The position numbers and the translations under genes are program-made. Of a stretch of 64,000 nucleotides of DNA, positions 1 through 9,047 are shown piece after piece. Source of the DNA: Caldilineaceae bacterium (GTDB lineage: Bacteria; Chloroflexota; Anaerolineae; Caldilineales; Caldilineaceae); contig OY282376.1 in the NCBI GenBank assembly GCA_958295845.1, positions 372,001 to 436,000 on the forward strand, in the 5' to 3' direction. Each line of letters opens with the position of its first letter. Position 1 is the stretch's first letter. A model generated the notes under the pieces. It saw nothing but the letters and a program-made list of their open reading frames with translations. It ran no database searches and had not been told where the DNA came from.

Positions 1-657
1 TAGGCCGTAGCCGGGCGAATTGTCCCCCGCGCCGTTCGGGAGTCGGGATTCACGCCTGTCCTGCTCCGACAGATCGAAATCCGCAGCCGGATCGATGCAG
101 TGGACATGGGCCAGCCCCTGCACAGCCTGTCGCAGGCCATCGCTCAACTCGCCCACCAGCCACACCGGGCGCCCCTCTGTCGGCAGCGCCGCAGCCAGCG
201 CCTCGGCCTGCCCCGCGCAATGGTCGGCCACAGCCGGCAGCCACAACGGATCATCGGCCGGCGCCACTGCCCAGTTGAAGCGTCCCCGCCCCGCCTGCAG
301 AACAGGCCACACATCCGTACTCGCGGCGGCCAACGGCACAAACCGCGCCGCAGTCACGCTCAGGACCGGCAAGCCGATCAGCTGCGGCGGCTGCGGCAGC
401 CCCAGGGCAATGCCCTTGACAACGCTGATGCCGATGCGCACGCCGGTGAAGCTGCCCGGCCCCGTCGTAACGGCCAGAATACGAACGTCATCCATCGCCG
501 CGCCGGCCTGCGCAAGTACCTCTGCCGCCGCCGGCAGCGTCTCCTCTGTCTGACGCCGCCGCGACCGCCACACCTGCTCAGCCAGCACCCTGTCGCCAGC
601 CGGATCAAACAGAGCAACTGTACAAATTGAGGAGGCAACGTCAAGAGCGAGCAGCAT
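1..657 (-). CDS. tsaB: tRNA threonylcarbamoyladenosine biosynthesis protein TsaB, 3'-truncated by window edge
   Basis: Reading from the ATG at 657 gives an open frame of 219 codons that runs off the left edge without a stop. The N-terminus (MLLALDVASSICTVALF) is the ASKHA-fold beta-strand start of the TsaB/TsaD family, and GPGSFTGVRIG (about residues 70-80) is the TsaB signature. TsaB is the non-catalytic partner of TsaD in making the t6A37 modification of ANN-decoding tRNAs in the cytosol. A GGAGG-like stretch (plus-strand cctcc complement near 631-635) lies further upstream within the coding region, so the start rests on homology rather than on an RBS. The C-terminus lies outside the window. 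Confidence 0.9.
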   Translation of the reverse strand, partial: MLLALDVASSICTVALFDPAGDRVLAEQVWRSRRRQTEETLPAAAEVLAQAGAAMDDVRILAVTTGPGSFTGVRIGISVVKGIALGLPQPPQLIGLPVLSVTAARFVPLAAASTDVWPVLQAGRGRFNWAVAPADDPLWLPAVADHCAGQAEALAAALPTEGRPVWLVGELSDGLRQAVQGLAHVHCIDPAADFDLSEQDRRESRLPNGAGDNSPGYGL

Positions 658-716
658 AGGCTAGTGGCATGTGGCAGTCAAAAGCAGTGGCTCACGACGC
701 CTGCCGGCCACTGGTA

Positions 717-754
717 ACTGACCACTGACCACTGACCACCGACCACTGCCCTTC
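717..754 (+). repeat. Heptanucleotide repeat array, GACC type
   Basis: Units ACTGACC at 717, 724 and 731, then ACCGACC at 738, then the end box ACTGCCCTT at 745. The array abuts the stop codon of the aldolase-like gene (755-757) and fills most of the gap to tsaB. Confidence 0.9.
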
Positions 755-2170
<1,416 letters not shown>

Positions 2171-2273
2171 AATCTTTCCTCTCTTGTATCTACCCGGCCA
2201 AAGTCAACTCGCGACCATCCAGATCAGCCGCACCTTAGAACCCAAACCGTCTCCGACCACTATCCCCAGCAAC

Positions 2274-2291
2274 GTGTCTAGCCAACAGTGT
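2274..2291 (+). repeat. 18-bp dispersed box, copy 1
   Basis: GTGTCTAGCCAACAGTGT, identical to copies at 2442-2459 and 33125-33142. It is preceded by CCAGCAAC and followed by a GTCTC-containing tail and then a heptad array, as in the 33 kb copy. Confidence 0.9.
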
Positions 2292-2317
2292 CTGCCCCCC
2301 ATTCGCTGTCTCGAGCC

Positions 2318-2347
2318 ACTGACCACTGATCACTAACCACTGCATTT
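2318..2347 (+). repeat. Heptanucleotide repeat array, GACC type
   Basis: ACTGACC 2318, ACTGATC 2325, ACTAACC 2332, end box ACTGCATTT 2339. It forms part of the composite intergenic element between the aldolase gene and nfo. Confidence 0.9.
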
Positions 2348-2349
2348 GT

Positions 2350-2475
2350 GCGTTCGGGCCTTCGGCCCTCCCTTGTGCGGGGGCTGCGCCCCCGCAACGC
2401 CCCGCCCTTGCTAGCCACCGTGCTTACTCTTCGCCAGCAAGGTGTCTAGCCAACAGTGTTTCCTCCCACCTTCCG
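2350..2475 (+). repeat. Composite hairpin repeat element, copy 1
   Basis: About 125 bp, nearly identical to 33032-33150. It contains a GGGCC-TTC-GGCCC hairpin, then a GCGGGGGC-TGC-GCCCCCGC hairpin, a CGCCCCGCCCTT stretch, a CTAG/CCACCGTG segment and the 18-bp box at 2442-2459. It has no coding capacity. With the heptads it fills the 505-bp gap from 2171 to 2675. Confidence 0.85.
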
Positions 2476-2484
2476 TCCCAACGC

Positions 2485-2528
2485 ATTGACCACTAACCAC
2501 GGGCCACTGACCACCGGCCACGGACTTT
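2485..2528 (+). repeat. Degenerate heptad array
   Basis: Units ATTGACC, ACTAACC, ACGGGCC, ACTGACC and ACCGGCC in exact 7-bp register, ending ACGGACTTT in place of ACTGCACTT. It follows the composite element. Confidence 0.75.
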
Positions 2529-2675
2529 GTCTGCACATGAACGCATCCGGTAGAATAGCAGATACCAGAAGAGAGTGAAAAACTGAGTTTCAGGTTTCGT
2601 AGACGTGCCGTGCCCATTCGGCGCGGCTGAAAACCAGAAACCCGCTACCAAGTACCCCCATCCCGGAGGCATTCC

Positions 2676-3575
2676 ATGTCAGGACTTAAACTCGGCGCGC
2701 ATATGTCGATCGCAGGCGGCGTCAGCAACGCACTCGATGCAGCTGCGGACGTAAACAGCAACGCCGTCCAGGTTTTTATGAAGAGCAACCGCCAGTGGGC
2801 AGGTCCGCAGGTGAAAGAAGAGGATGTCTCCCGTTGGAACGAGCAGATGCCCGATAGCGGCGTCGCCTACGCCGTCAGCCACGCCTCCTACCTCATCAAC
2901 CTGGCCTCCCCCAAAGATCCTCTGTGGGAGAAAAGCATCGCCGCTTTCGCCGATGAGTTGGAGCGCGCCCACGCCTACGGCATCCGGCACGTGGTACTCC
3001 ATCCCGGCGCCCACACCGGCAGCGGCGAAGAGGCCGGACTGCAGCGCATCGCCGACGCCCTCAACCGCATCCACGCCCAACTGCCCGACTGCACCGGCGT
3101 AACGACCCTGCTGGAGTTGATGGCAGGGCAGGGCACCACCTTGGGCTACACCTTCGCCCAACTCGCCCAGATTATCGAACAGGTGGAGGAAAAAAATCGC
3201 GTCGGCGTCTGTCTCGACACCTGCCACGCACTCGCCGCCGGCTACGATTTTCGCACCGCTGAGGGCTACGAGGCCATGATGGCCGAGCTTGAGGAGACGG
3301 TCGGCATCGACAGCGTCGGCTGCTGGCACTTCAATGACAGCTCAAATGACCACGGCAGCCGCAAAGACCGGCACGAGCACATCGGCGAAGGTTTCGTCGG
3401 CGTAGAAGGCTTCCGCCACATCCTCAACGACCTGCGCTGGGACGGCGTACCCATGCTCCTCGAGACACCCAAAAAAGAAGACGGCGACGGCAAAGACGAG
3501 CAGAACCTGCAGGCCCTGGCCGCCTTAGTAACCGACGTCAACCGCCTCCCCGAAGGCCTCCGTCCCAGCGCCTGA
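2676..3575 (+). CDS. nfo: Deoxyribonuclease IV (endonuclease IV)
   Basis: A 299-residue AP endonuclease of the TIM-barrel family, which cleaves DNA 5' to abasic sites and trims 3' blocking groups in base excision repair. The N-terminus (LGAHMSIAGGVSNAL) and the metal-ligand motifs are present in order: HPGAHTG, LLELMAGQG, CLDTCHALAAGYD, WHFNDS, GSRKDRHEHIGEG and MLLETPKK. Length fits the family. GGAGG at 2665-2669, six bases before the ATG, sets the start. It is monocistronic, flanked by repeat-rich spacers. Confidence 0.95.
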   Translation: MSGLKLGAHMSIAGGVSNALDAAADVNSNAVQVFMKSNRQWAGPQVKEEDVSRWNEQMPDSGVAYAVSHASYLINLASPKDPLWEKSIAAFADELERAHAYGIRHVVLHPGAHTGSGEEAGLQRIADALNRIHAQLPDCTGVTTLLELMAGQGTTLGYTFAQLAQIIEQVEEKNRVGVCLDTCHALAAGYDFRTAEGYEAMMAELEETVGIDSVGCWHFNDSSNDHGSRKDRHEHIGEGFVGVEGFRHILNDLRWDGVPMLLETPKKEDGDGKDEQNLQALAALVTDVNRLPEGLRPSA

Positions 3576-3593
3576 CTTCAGAGGGCTACAGCC

Positions 3594-3612
3594 ATTACCC
3601 ACTATCCCCTGC
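3594..3612 (+). repeat. Short heptad array
   Basis: ATTACCC 3594 and ACTATCC 3601, followed by CCTGCCGTC as the end box. It lies 18 bp after the nfo stop and marks the left side of the accessory island. Confidence 0.6.
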
Positions 3613-3805
3613 CGTCATGGACGGTGGCTCTTGGGTCTCGCAGACCTGACATTCACAACCTGGGGTGTAGCTTGCCCAATATGCCTGCCCGCCTCCCCCA
3701 AAGCCGGCAAACAATTTTAGCCACCGATGGCATGAATTTCCCGCCAGGTTGTTCCCACCCCAAATGTGGCCTGCCCCCTTCCGTCCTGGCAGTATTGATG
3801 CAGTA

Positions 3806-3842
3806 TTGATGCATTGATGAAGAAACGCTATGCTAATGCATC
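3806..3842 (+). promoter_or_regulatory. VapB-like promoter with overlapping operator inverted repeat
   Basis: A -35-like TTGATG (3806-3811) and a -10-like TATGCT (3829-3834) are spaced 17 bp. A perfect 8-bp inverted repeat, GATGCATT (3808-3815) and AATGCATC (3835-3842), flanks the -10 and ends one base before the ATG. Toxin-antitoxin operons are usually repressed by RHH antitoxin binding to such a site. The predicted start point is at about 3841, and no Shine-Dalgarno precedes the ATG, so the mRNA may be leaderless. Confidence 0.5.
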
Positions 3843-4100
3843 ATGAGAATCGCAGTCTCCCTTGACGACCAGCTTGCAAAGCAGGTGCGTCGCGCAGCCG
3901 AAGCCCGCGGCATCAGCGTCAGTGCCTTTATCGCCATAACGTTGGATGACGCTCTGAAGCGTCGCGAAACGTCGGAGTCGCCTCCCTTCCGGCTGGTGAC
4001 CGTGCGGGGCGCACACCCCCGCCCGGGTATCGATCTCGACCGACCGAGGGCGCTCGACGCACAGGATGACGAAGCCCGGTTCGGGCAAGGCAGTCGGTGA
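3843..4100 (+). CDS. Ribbon-helix-helix antitoxin, VapB/CopG-like
   Basis: An 85-residue protein. The first 40 residues (MRIAVSLDDQLAKQVRRAA then RGISVSAFIAITLDDALKR) match the beta-strand, helix, helix pattern of RHH antitoxins. The rest is a charged, probably disordered toxin-binding tail. Such antitoxins neutralise a PIN RNase and autoregulate their promoter. The stop overlaps a GTGA at 4097-4100, where a toxin gene should begin, but that toxin is broken. Confidence 0.7.
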   Translation: MRIAVSLDDQLAKQVRRAAEARGISVSAFIAITLDDALKRRETSESPPFRLVTVRGAHPRPGIDLDRPRALDAQDDEARFGQGSR

Positions 4101-4316
4101 CTCGGGACGCTGCTTCCCGACGTAAATGTTCTGATATATGCCCACATCGAGGACTCCGTTCCCGAACACCCCGAGTATGCAACGTGGGTCACTCGTCTGG
4201 CGACAGGACCGGAACCCTTCGCCCTCTCCGTCCTCGTTCTGGCCGGCTTCGTCCGCGTCGTAACTAATCCGCGAGTCTTCGCCCCGGTCGCCTCACTTGC
4301 TTTTCCACTTCCTTGA
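4097..4316 (+). pseudogene. VapC-like PIN-domain toxin remnant
   Basis: From 4110 the frame reads LLPDVNVLIYAHIEDSVPEH and later a VLVLAGFVRVVTNPRVFAP segment. That is the N-terminal half of a VapC PIN-domain RNase, including the first catalytic Asp (in DVN) and the VLAGF helix region. The expected GTG start at 4097, coupled to the antitoxin stop, is one frame off (four extra bases after VTR). The frame ends at TGA 4314-4316, about half the usual 135-145 residues, so the distal acidic residues are missing. It is probably inactive, leaving an orphan antitoxin. Confidence 0.65.
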
Positions 4317-4683
4317 ACACGTGATCAACGACCACATACACCCATAGACAGAAGTCGTCAAAGTACAATGTCTTTCGACCGGTCCTCCTGGTGTGACACA
4401 CTAGTATGGTATCGACGCATTTTCACTCGTCACAAAAAACTTGCACGTCGATATATGGCTTTCCTGCATCTTGCCGCTACACGCATCTGGCTCGACCGAA
4501 ATGTCAACGAGCCTTAACCACGCTCACACTTTCAGAGGTCTATGTATGCGCCTTTACACTAAGTTGACTGCACATACCTTCTGCATTTACATCAACCGCC
4601 TGTTGGGCGAACATGACCACCTATGAATCAAGAAACCGGCCATTCCCAACGAGCATAAGGCCCCATAACACACTTAAACTTCT

Positions 4684-4746
4684 ATATTAAAGGCTGCCGT
4701 TAATATGGAAGCAATTTCCGGCCATATTAAAGGCTACCGTTAATAT
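4684..4746 (+). repeat. Two near-identical 23-bp palindromic sites exactly 40 bp apart
   Basis: Sites at 4684-4706 and 4724-4746 have perfect ATATTAA / TTAATAT arms around AGGCTGCCG or AGGCTACCG. Most inner positions are also self-complementary (GGC/GCC). The pair sits in the 580-bp gap 4317-4897, which holds no gene I can support. It looks like paired protein-binding sites. No promoter placement is evident, because the flanking genes converge here. Confidence 0.6.
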
Positions 4747-4897
4747 AGCCGCTCCCGCGCTGCCCTTCCTTCCCGCGCGCGCAAAGTTAACCGCCGTCGG
4801 ATTCGTAGCACGGCATTGATGGCACCCTGCTAGTGGCGTGGTCTACTATTGTGGCCCCTGGCTTTTCAGTTACCGGACGCGAGCCAAAGCAATCTCT

Positions 4898-6703
4898 CTA
4901 TGGAGTTCTTGAAAGAACTGGGTTAAAGGGGGCGCGTGACTCTCGTAAGACGATGATCCTAGCACTGTCCGTATCGTCGGCTAACTGCTGCGCGATACTA
5001 TGTTCGTATGTAGTGACCAAGAGTTGCCGGGGAGAGCCTTCCCGCGTAGCTGTGGCCAAAGTCGCAGCGACTGCGTGACGAACTTGGGGATCAAGGTGTT
5101 CGAGGGGTTCGTCGAACCATGCGAAGGGGAGGGAAGTCGTAGTACCCATGACGATCAAGTGCGTGACTATTCTGGCCCACGTCCGCTCCCCACCGCTGAG
5201 TGTGTCCCATCCTAGCTCCAAATCACCCCGTAGCCGTGTGATCGACCCGTCGGCTCTAAAGTTGAGTCCATTATTGGTGAACAGGTGCTTCCAACGCCCT
5301 CGCACTTCTCTTGACAGCGGTTCGATGCGAGATTGGATAACGTGCTCCACCGCTTCTCGCAGCACCTTCGCCCCTGCAAGGGCAGTGGCTTCCCGTCGAT
5401 ACGCAAGCCGGATCATTTCCTCCTCCCTACGAATCTGGTCATCCGAGGCGATCTGGACTCTTAGCGATTCAAGACGAGACTGCGCTCCGCCAAGCCGCTG
5501 ATTGTGTTCGTCAAGATCAGCACTTGCTTGTTGGTAAAAAGCGTCCGCATCGTCTCGGGTGGGAACATTGTCTCCAGCGTCGATGCTAGGTGGCTGAAGC
5601 GCATCAAGTTGGGCGAGTAACCGGGAGACCCCCAGTGCGTGCGTCTGCATCGCCCCGAGAGCCTCTTCGAGGCGCGTTACCTCCGCCCTTGCGTCTTCCT
5701 GGTGTGTCGTATGAACAGTTACCGCCGAGGTACGCTGATGAAAGGGAAGTGGCCGCATACAGGTCGGACAGACCGCGTGGTCTCTGTCGAGCAATCTCAC
5801 TGCCTGTTCGGCGGCGGTGATGACGGAACGTGCTGTGACCGCGCCCTCAGTCATTTCGGCAATTGCATGTTCCGCGTTCTCCAATTCCGCACGCAATTCA
5901 AAGTCGATCGACTCCTTTCTTTCAGGGGGGACTGGCCGACCGAGCAGGTCCTCAGTCATGGCCAAAAGACGAGAACGTTGCTGTTCGTACTGTTCCATTT
6001 GGCCCACGAGCGCGAGATGGCGTTCAACTAAAGACCGCTGCGCGGCAGCAGCGTCCCGAACTTGCTCAAGTTCTGTGCCGCGTTGGCTGAGATGTGTGAT
6101 CTCTTCTTCTAGTTCGGCGATTTCTCCTTCCAGAACAGTCCGATTCTCAACGCGCTTCCTGGTAGTCGACCGGAGTGCCGCTCGAGCCTTCTCGGCCTCT
6201 TTGGCAACCGACTCGGCAGTCTCGGCCGCGCTGAGCAGGTGGGCGACACCGAAAGCATCATGGAGGTGGCCTTCTAGGTTGAGGGCATCACTTGCTGCAA
6301 TGTGACCCCCGCCCAACATCATAGATAAACGACCGGCTACAGGGAGTTCTATCCCTAATGCCTGTTCCATTTCTGTGTTGGCCAACCTTTCGGTGAGGCT
6401 TGCTCCATCCATTCTATACGTCGCTGTAGGGGCCCCCCGCCGCTTCGCGGTGCGCCTGATGGTAAGTTGGCGTCCGTCGGGGAGTTCGAACTCGACCTGG
6501 GCCTCCGCGCTCTCAGCGCCGGCTCGTATGCTGGCCTTCGGATCGACGTTGCTGTGCTGTCCGAACACTGCCCAAGCGAGACCGTACACAAGGGATGTCT
6601 TCCCCACCCCATTGGGCGCAACAACAAAGGTCGTGCCGGGGTCGAGATGTAGGTCGAGGTCCTCGTAGGAACGCCAGTTGCGAAGGCGGAATCGATGAAT
6701 CAT
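4898..6703 (-). CDS. Rad50/SbcC-like zinc-hook AAA ATPase
   Basis: A 601-residue ABC-type ATPase of the SMC/Rad50/RecF class. Walker A is APNGVGKTS (29-37), the ABC signature LSGGE is at 502-506, Walker B FAWFDEP at 527-533, and the H-loop region TTYEHS at 564-569. Between them are two heptad-rich coiled-coil arms (about 160-300 and 335-450) around a CPTC zinc hook at 312-315. Such proteins bind and remodel DNA, often with a nuclease partner; none is encoded beside it. The ATG overlaps the stop of the upstream unknown gene (ATGA), so the two are translationally coupled. At 601 residues it is compact: real SbcC/Rad50 proteins exceed 850. The island context suggests a defence role; this is inference. 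Confidence 0.85.
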   Translation of the reverse strand: MIHRFRLRNWRSYEDLDLHLDPGTTFVVAPNGVGKTSLVYGLAWAVFGQHSNVDPKASIRAGAESAEAQVEFELPDGRQLTIRRTAKRRGAPTATYRMDGASLTERLANTEMEQALGIELPVAGRLSMMLGGGHIAASDALNLEGHLHDAFGVAHLLSAAETAESVAKEAEKARAALRSTTRKRVENRTVLEGEIAELEEEITHLSQRGTELEQVRDAAAAQRSLVERHLALVGQMEQYEQQRSRLLAMTEDLLGRPVPPERKESIDFELRAELENAEHAIAEMTEGAVTARSVITAAEQAVRLLDRDHAVCPTCMRPLPFHQRTSAVTVHTTHQEDARAEVTRLEEALGAMQTHALGVSRLLAQLDALQPPSIDAGDNVPTRDDADAFYQQASADLDEHNQRLGGAQSRLESLRVQIASDDQIRREEEMIRLAYRREATALAGAKVLREAVEHVIQSRIEPLSREVRGRWKHLFTNNGLNFRADGSITRLRGDLELGWDTLSGGERTWARIVTHLIVMGTTTSLPFAWFDEPLEHLDPQVRHAVAATLATATREGSPRQLLVTTYEHSIAQQLADDTDSARIIVLRESRAPFNPVLSRTP

Positions 6704-7602
6704 ACGGCCACCTCGACGAGTTCATCTAAGCGGGACCTGTAGCCCTTCTCGGATAGCTGTCCGAGCTGAGCCTCCTGGACTATAGTGGTAAGCCACCGAG
6801 TTTCCCGATCTCCGAAATTGCCCCAAGTGACCTGCTTGGCCTCTATCCTGGCGCGGGCCCCCGCGGCAGACACGTCACTCACTACCTTGCTTGCCAACCT
6901 GTAAGGATCCAGGGCCGATTCGGGATCGGTTGAGGGATCAAGCATGGCAGTGTTCAAGGGCTGAAACTCAGGAATCATGCCCCTCAGCCACACTTCGCAT
7001 GCCTTTGCCGCGTCGGTGATTGACCGCTGCAGACGGGGTGCCCGCATTTCGCCCGACGGCGTTTCAATGGCTCCTTGCACGTCACCTCGGTCCACTACCA
7101 CTGCGAGGGGCCTCTGCCCAGTGGAGGTGTAGAGTACCGCGTGGGAATCAGGGAATGCACTAAAGACCCTGACAATGTCTCCGGCCCTACTGATGAGGCC
7201 GTGGTCGAGATCGGTCGAATTCGGCTCCGGGACGACGCGGATACGCATACCACGGGCCTGAATCACCGAGGCTGAAGCCAACCCAACAGCTACAGAGGCA
7301 AAGTCAGGCCTGACTGAGGCCGTGGGATCAACCTTGAGTCGCAGATGGTCCTGGAGCGCCTCACCAAACCCACTAAATTGTTCGATGGTCTGAGAACGCC
7401 GGGCTAGGAGTTGCTCGATCGACGGCCTAGATGCATAGGGATCCACGCCGCGCGCTGCGGTGATCGATCTAATGAAGGCTTCAGCTGCCCGACGCTGCTC
7501 CTGTGGCAACTCTTCGAGCGCAGGAGGCTCGTTGCGACTGCCCTCCAGGTAGTCCAAAAAGGAATCACGAAACCTGCTAAGGGTGTCAGAATCGTTACTC
7601 AC
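6700..7602 (-). CDS. Unknown protein between sigma-like and Rad50-like genes
   Basis: 300 residues from a GTG at 7602, chosen because GGGAGGA lies just upstream; an in-frame start at 7647 would extend it by 15 residues. I do not recognise a catalytic motif. The N-terminus is helical and acidic (FRDSFLDYLEGSRNEPPALE). A conserved-looking ARGVDPYASRPSIEQLLAR segment (about 50-68) precedes a mixed alpha/beta middle with a hydrophobic core (LYTSTGQRPLAVVVDRGDV) and a helical C-terminus. Position between the sigma-like gene and the ATPase, with a 4-bp overlap to the latter, argues for a shared pathway, perhaps as adaptor or regulator. Confidence 0.7.
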   Translation of the reverse strand: MSNDSDTLSRFRDSFLDYLEGSRNEPPALEELPQEQRRAAEAFIRSITAARGVDPYASRPSIEQLLARRSQTIEQFSGFGEALQDHLRLKVDPTASVRPDFASVAVGLASASVIQARGMRIRVVPEPNSTDLDHGLISRAGDIVRVFSAFPDSHAVLYTSTGQRPLAVVVDRGDVQGAIETPSGEMRAPRLQRSITDAAKACEVWLRGMIPEFQPLNTAMLDPSTDPESALDPYRLASKVVSDVSAAGARARIEAKQVTWGNFGDRETRWLTTIVQEAQLGQLSEKGYRSRLDELVEVAV

Positions 7603-7643
7603 ATGGTCCTCCCTATTACCATATGTCCTACTGATCAAATGGA

Positions 7644-8330
7644 TCAAAACGGGTAGTCGGGGTGACCTTCGAGGGAACGAAAAGCGGCATTGTAGATTTG
7701 GCCGATCCGCTGGCTGGTCAAACCAAGTCGGTCAGCAACTTCACTGCGGCTGTAGCCGCGGAAGTGAATCGCAAAGAATATCTCTTGGGCCCGGTCATCA
7801 AGAATTTCTCGCGCCAGATCACTCAATTTGAGCACATCCTCCATAACAAGGTACTCGGCTTCCAGATCATCACAGTTGTTAGGGAGCAATTCAAAGAACG
7901 AAGGTCCCATCTCTCCTTCTGGCCCTTCACTTCCAACATCGCCCGACACGAGCCGCAGTTCGGACCGATAGTCCGTACCGCGGAGCCCCTTCCCAGAAGC
8001 CTCTAATGCGTCAGCAGCCTTGTTATGGGCGATCGTGAACGCCAAGCCCTCCCATGTGCCCTTACGACGCTCCGGCGGGAATTCGAGGAGCGCGTGAAAT
8101 GCTTCGCTGAGAACGTCGTCAGCACTTACTCCAGTCCCCTTCAGAATTCGTTCTACGCCACCTGTTCCGTTTGTTTGACTCGCTTCAACCCGTGGGCGGG
8201 GCTGTCTAGGATGCCTCGGAAAAAGGGTCTTCTGGATCTTAGCGTACATGATGTCGAGGATCCGCTCGAGGCGTTTCCTGTCTGTCAATAGCGGGTGTTC
8301 AGAGTCAGACGTGTATTTCCTAGATGACAT
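7644..8330 (-). CDS. Sigma-70-like / HTH transcription factor
   Basis: 228 residues from the ATG at 8330. An in-frame extension to 8408 is possible but would run into the divergent promoter region. Residues about 70-130 (ADDVLSEAFHALLEFP and the following AFTIAHNKAADALEA segment) resemble sigma region 2. The C-terminus (FRGYSRSEVADRLGLTSQR, then IGQIYNAAFRSLEG) is a region-4 helix-turn-helix. It is the first gene of the minus-strand trio and is divergent from the ubiquitin-like operon. It may be an alternative sigma factor or a sigma-derived regulator for one or both operons. No anti-sigma gene is obvious, unless the next gene serves that role. Confidence 0.7.
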   Translation of the reverse strand: MSSRKYTSDSEHPLLTDRKRLERILDIMYAKIQKTLFPRHPRQPRPRVEASQTNGTGGVERILKGTGVSADDVLSEAFHALLEFPPERRKGTWEGLAFTIAHNKAADALEASGKGLRGTDYRSELRLVSGDVGSEGPEGEMGPSFFELLPNNCDDLEAEYLVMEDVLKLSDLAREILDDRAQEIFFAIHFRGYSRSEVADRLGLTSQRIGQIYNAAFRSLEGHPDYPF

Positions 8331-8439
8331 GTCACTACTAATGTCGTAAATCGCATCAAAAATGAAAATCTGTGCCCGGGCTTTCGCTGAGATGGCAAAA
8401 TGCGACATAAGGATTAACACACTTCAAAAGGAGAGACCA
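8331..8439. promoter_or_regulatory. Divergent intergenic region of the island
   Basis: The 109 bp between the sigma-like gene (minus) and the Ubl gene (plus) must carry both promoters. It contains ATGTCG (8341-8346) and CGACAT (8403-8408) as separated inverted half-sites. AGGAGA at 8429-8434 serves as the Ubl ribosome-binding site, five bases before the ATG. No clear consensus -35/-10 pair is visible, consistent with use of a dedicated sigma factor. Confidence 0.45.
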
Positions 8440-8700
8440 ATGACCGAATCTTCCAACTTCCAACCAATCCGCCGCCGCATCCCGTTCACCATCGACGGGC
8501 AACCCTTCACGACCGACGACCTCAGCCAGCGTTCCTCTGCGCTTCTTCGTCTGGCAGGCTTGGACCCTGCCATCTTCGACCTAGGGGAATTGGCGGGAAA
8601 GGAGCACCCCCAGACGAAGCGCTTCGTCGATGATGAGCTCGTCAACATAGTCAAGGACGCTCGTTTCGTATCAATCCGCCAGAGCGCGCCGGTAGCCTAA
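8440..8700 (+). CDS. Ubiquitin-like (multiubiquitin-family-like) beta-grasp protein
   Basis: 86 residues. The core (RIPFTIDGQPFTTDDLSQRS, LLRLAGLDPAIFDL, then VDDELVNIVKDARFVSI) follows the pattern of single domains of bacterial multiubiquitin proteins: a beta hairpin with a [I/V][D/N]G turn, a helix with RLAG, an acidic turn and a final RFVS strand. It is placed first in an operon with E2-like and JAB-E1 genes. Its stop overlaps the next start (TAATG). It ends RQSAPVA with no terminal glycine, unlike canonical conjugated modifiers, so the activated residue is unclear. Only one domain is present, whereas the named family often has several. Confidence 0.75.
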   Translation: MTESSNFQPIRRRIPFTIDGQPFTTDDLSQRSSALLRLAGLDPAIFDLGELAGKEHPQTKRFVDDELVNIVKDARFVSIRQSAPVA

Positions 8701-9047
8701 TGCAGCCGGGTATTGAAGCGTTTATTCAGAACATGACCGAGTTCGGCTTCGAGACTACAATTGAAGCCGAACTGGTCATCTGCAGGGTGGTGGCTCTGGA
8801 CGGTGCATTCGCTGGTAGGCCAGTCGAAACCGGTGTCGCTACTGGAGAGCTTGAACCGTGGCCCCATGTACCTCCGCACTGGCTTCACTTCCCTGGCAGC
8901 GTCAGATTTGCGCAGACTAACAGCCAACCCTCTCCAAAGTCTGGGTGGTTGATGCACAGCCGTCAGATAACAGGGTGGGGTGACGCTCCCGCTGGAGTCG
9001 CGTGGGCTAGCCATGTCCGAGCAGCCCTCAGTGAGGCGGTCTCGTGA
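8700..9047 (+). CDS. Prokaryotic E2/UBC-like protein
   Basis: 115 residues, overlapping both neighbours (TAATG before, TGATG after). It carries a PPHWLHFP strand, an S-rich turn, then SGWLMHSRQITGW and a C-terminal helix (HVRAALSEA). These resemble divergent bacterial E2-family proteins that accompany ThiF/JAB proteins. The only cysteine is in VICRVV near residue 28, in an early strand rather than at the usual E2 active-site position, so a classical thioester mechanism is doubtful. Assignment leans on operon position as well as motifs. Confidence 0.65.
   Translation: MQPGIEAFIQNMTEFGFETTIEAELVICRVVALDGAFAGRPVETGVATGELEPWPHVPPHWLHFPGSVRFAQTNSQPSPKSGWLMHSRQITGWGDAPAGVAWASHVRAALSEAVS

Noticed and set aside
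4441-4626. A 61-residue ORF in the island spacer
   Set aside because: No ribosome-binding site or family resemblance; composition looks random.
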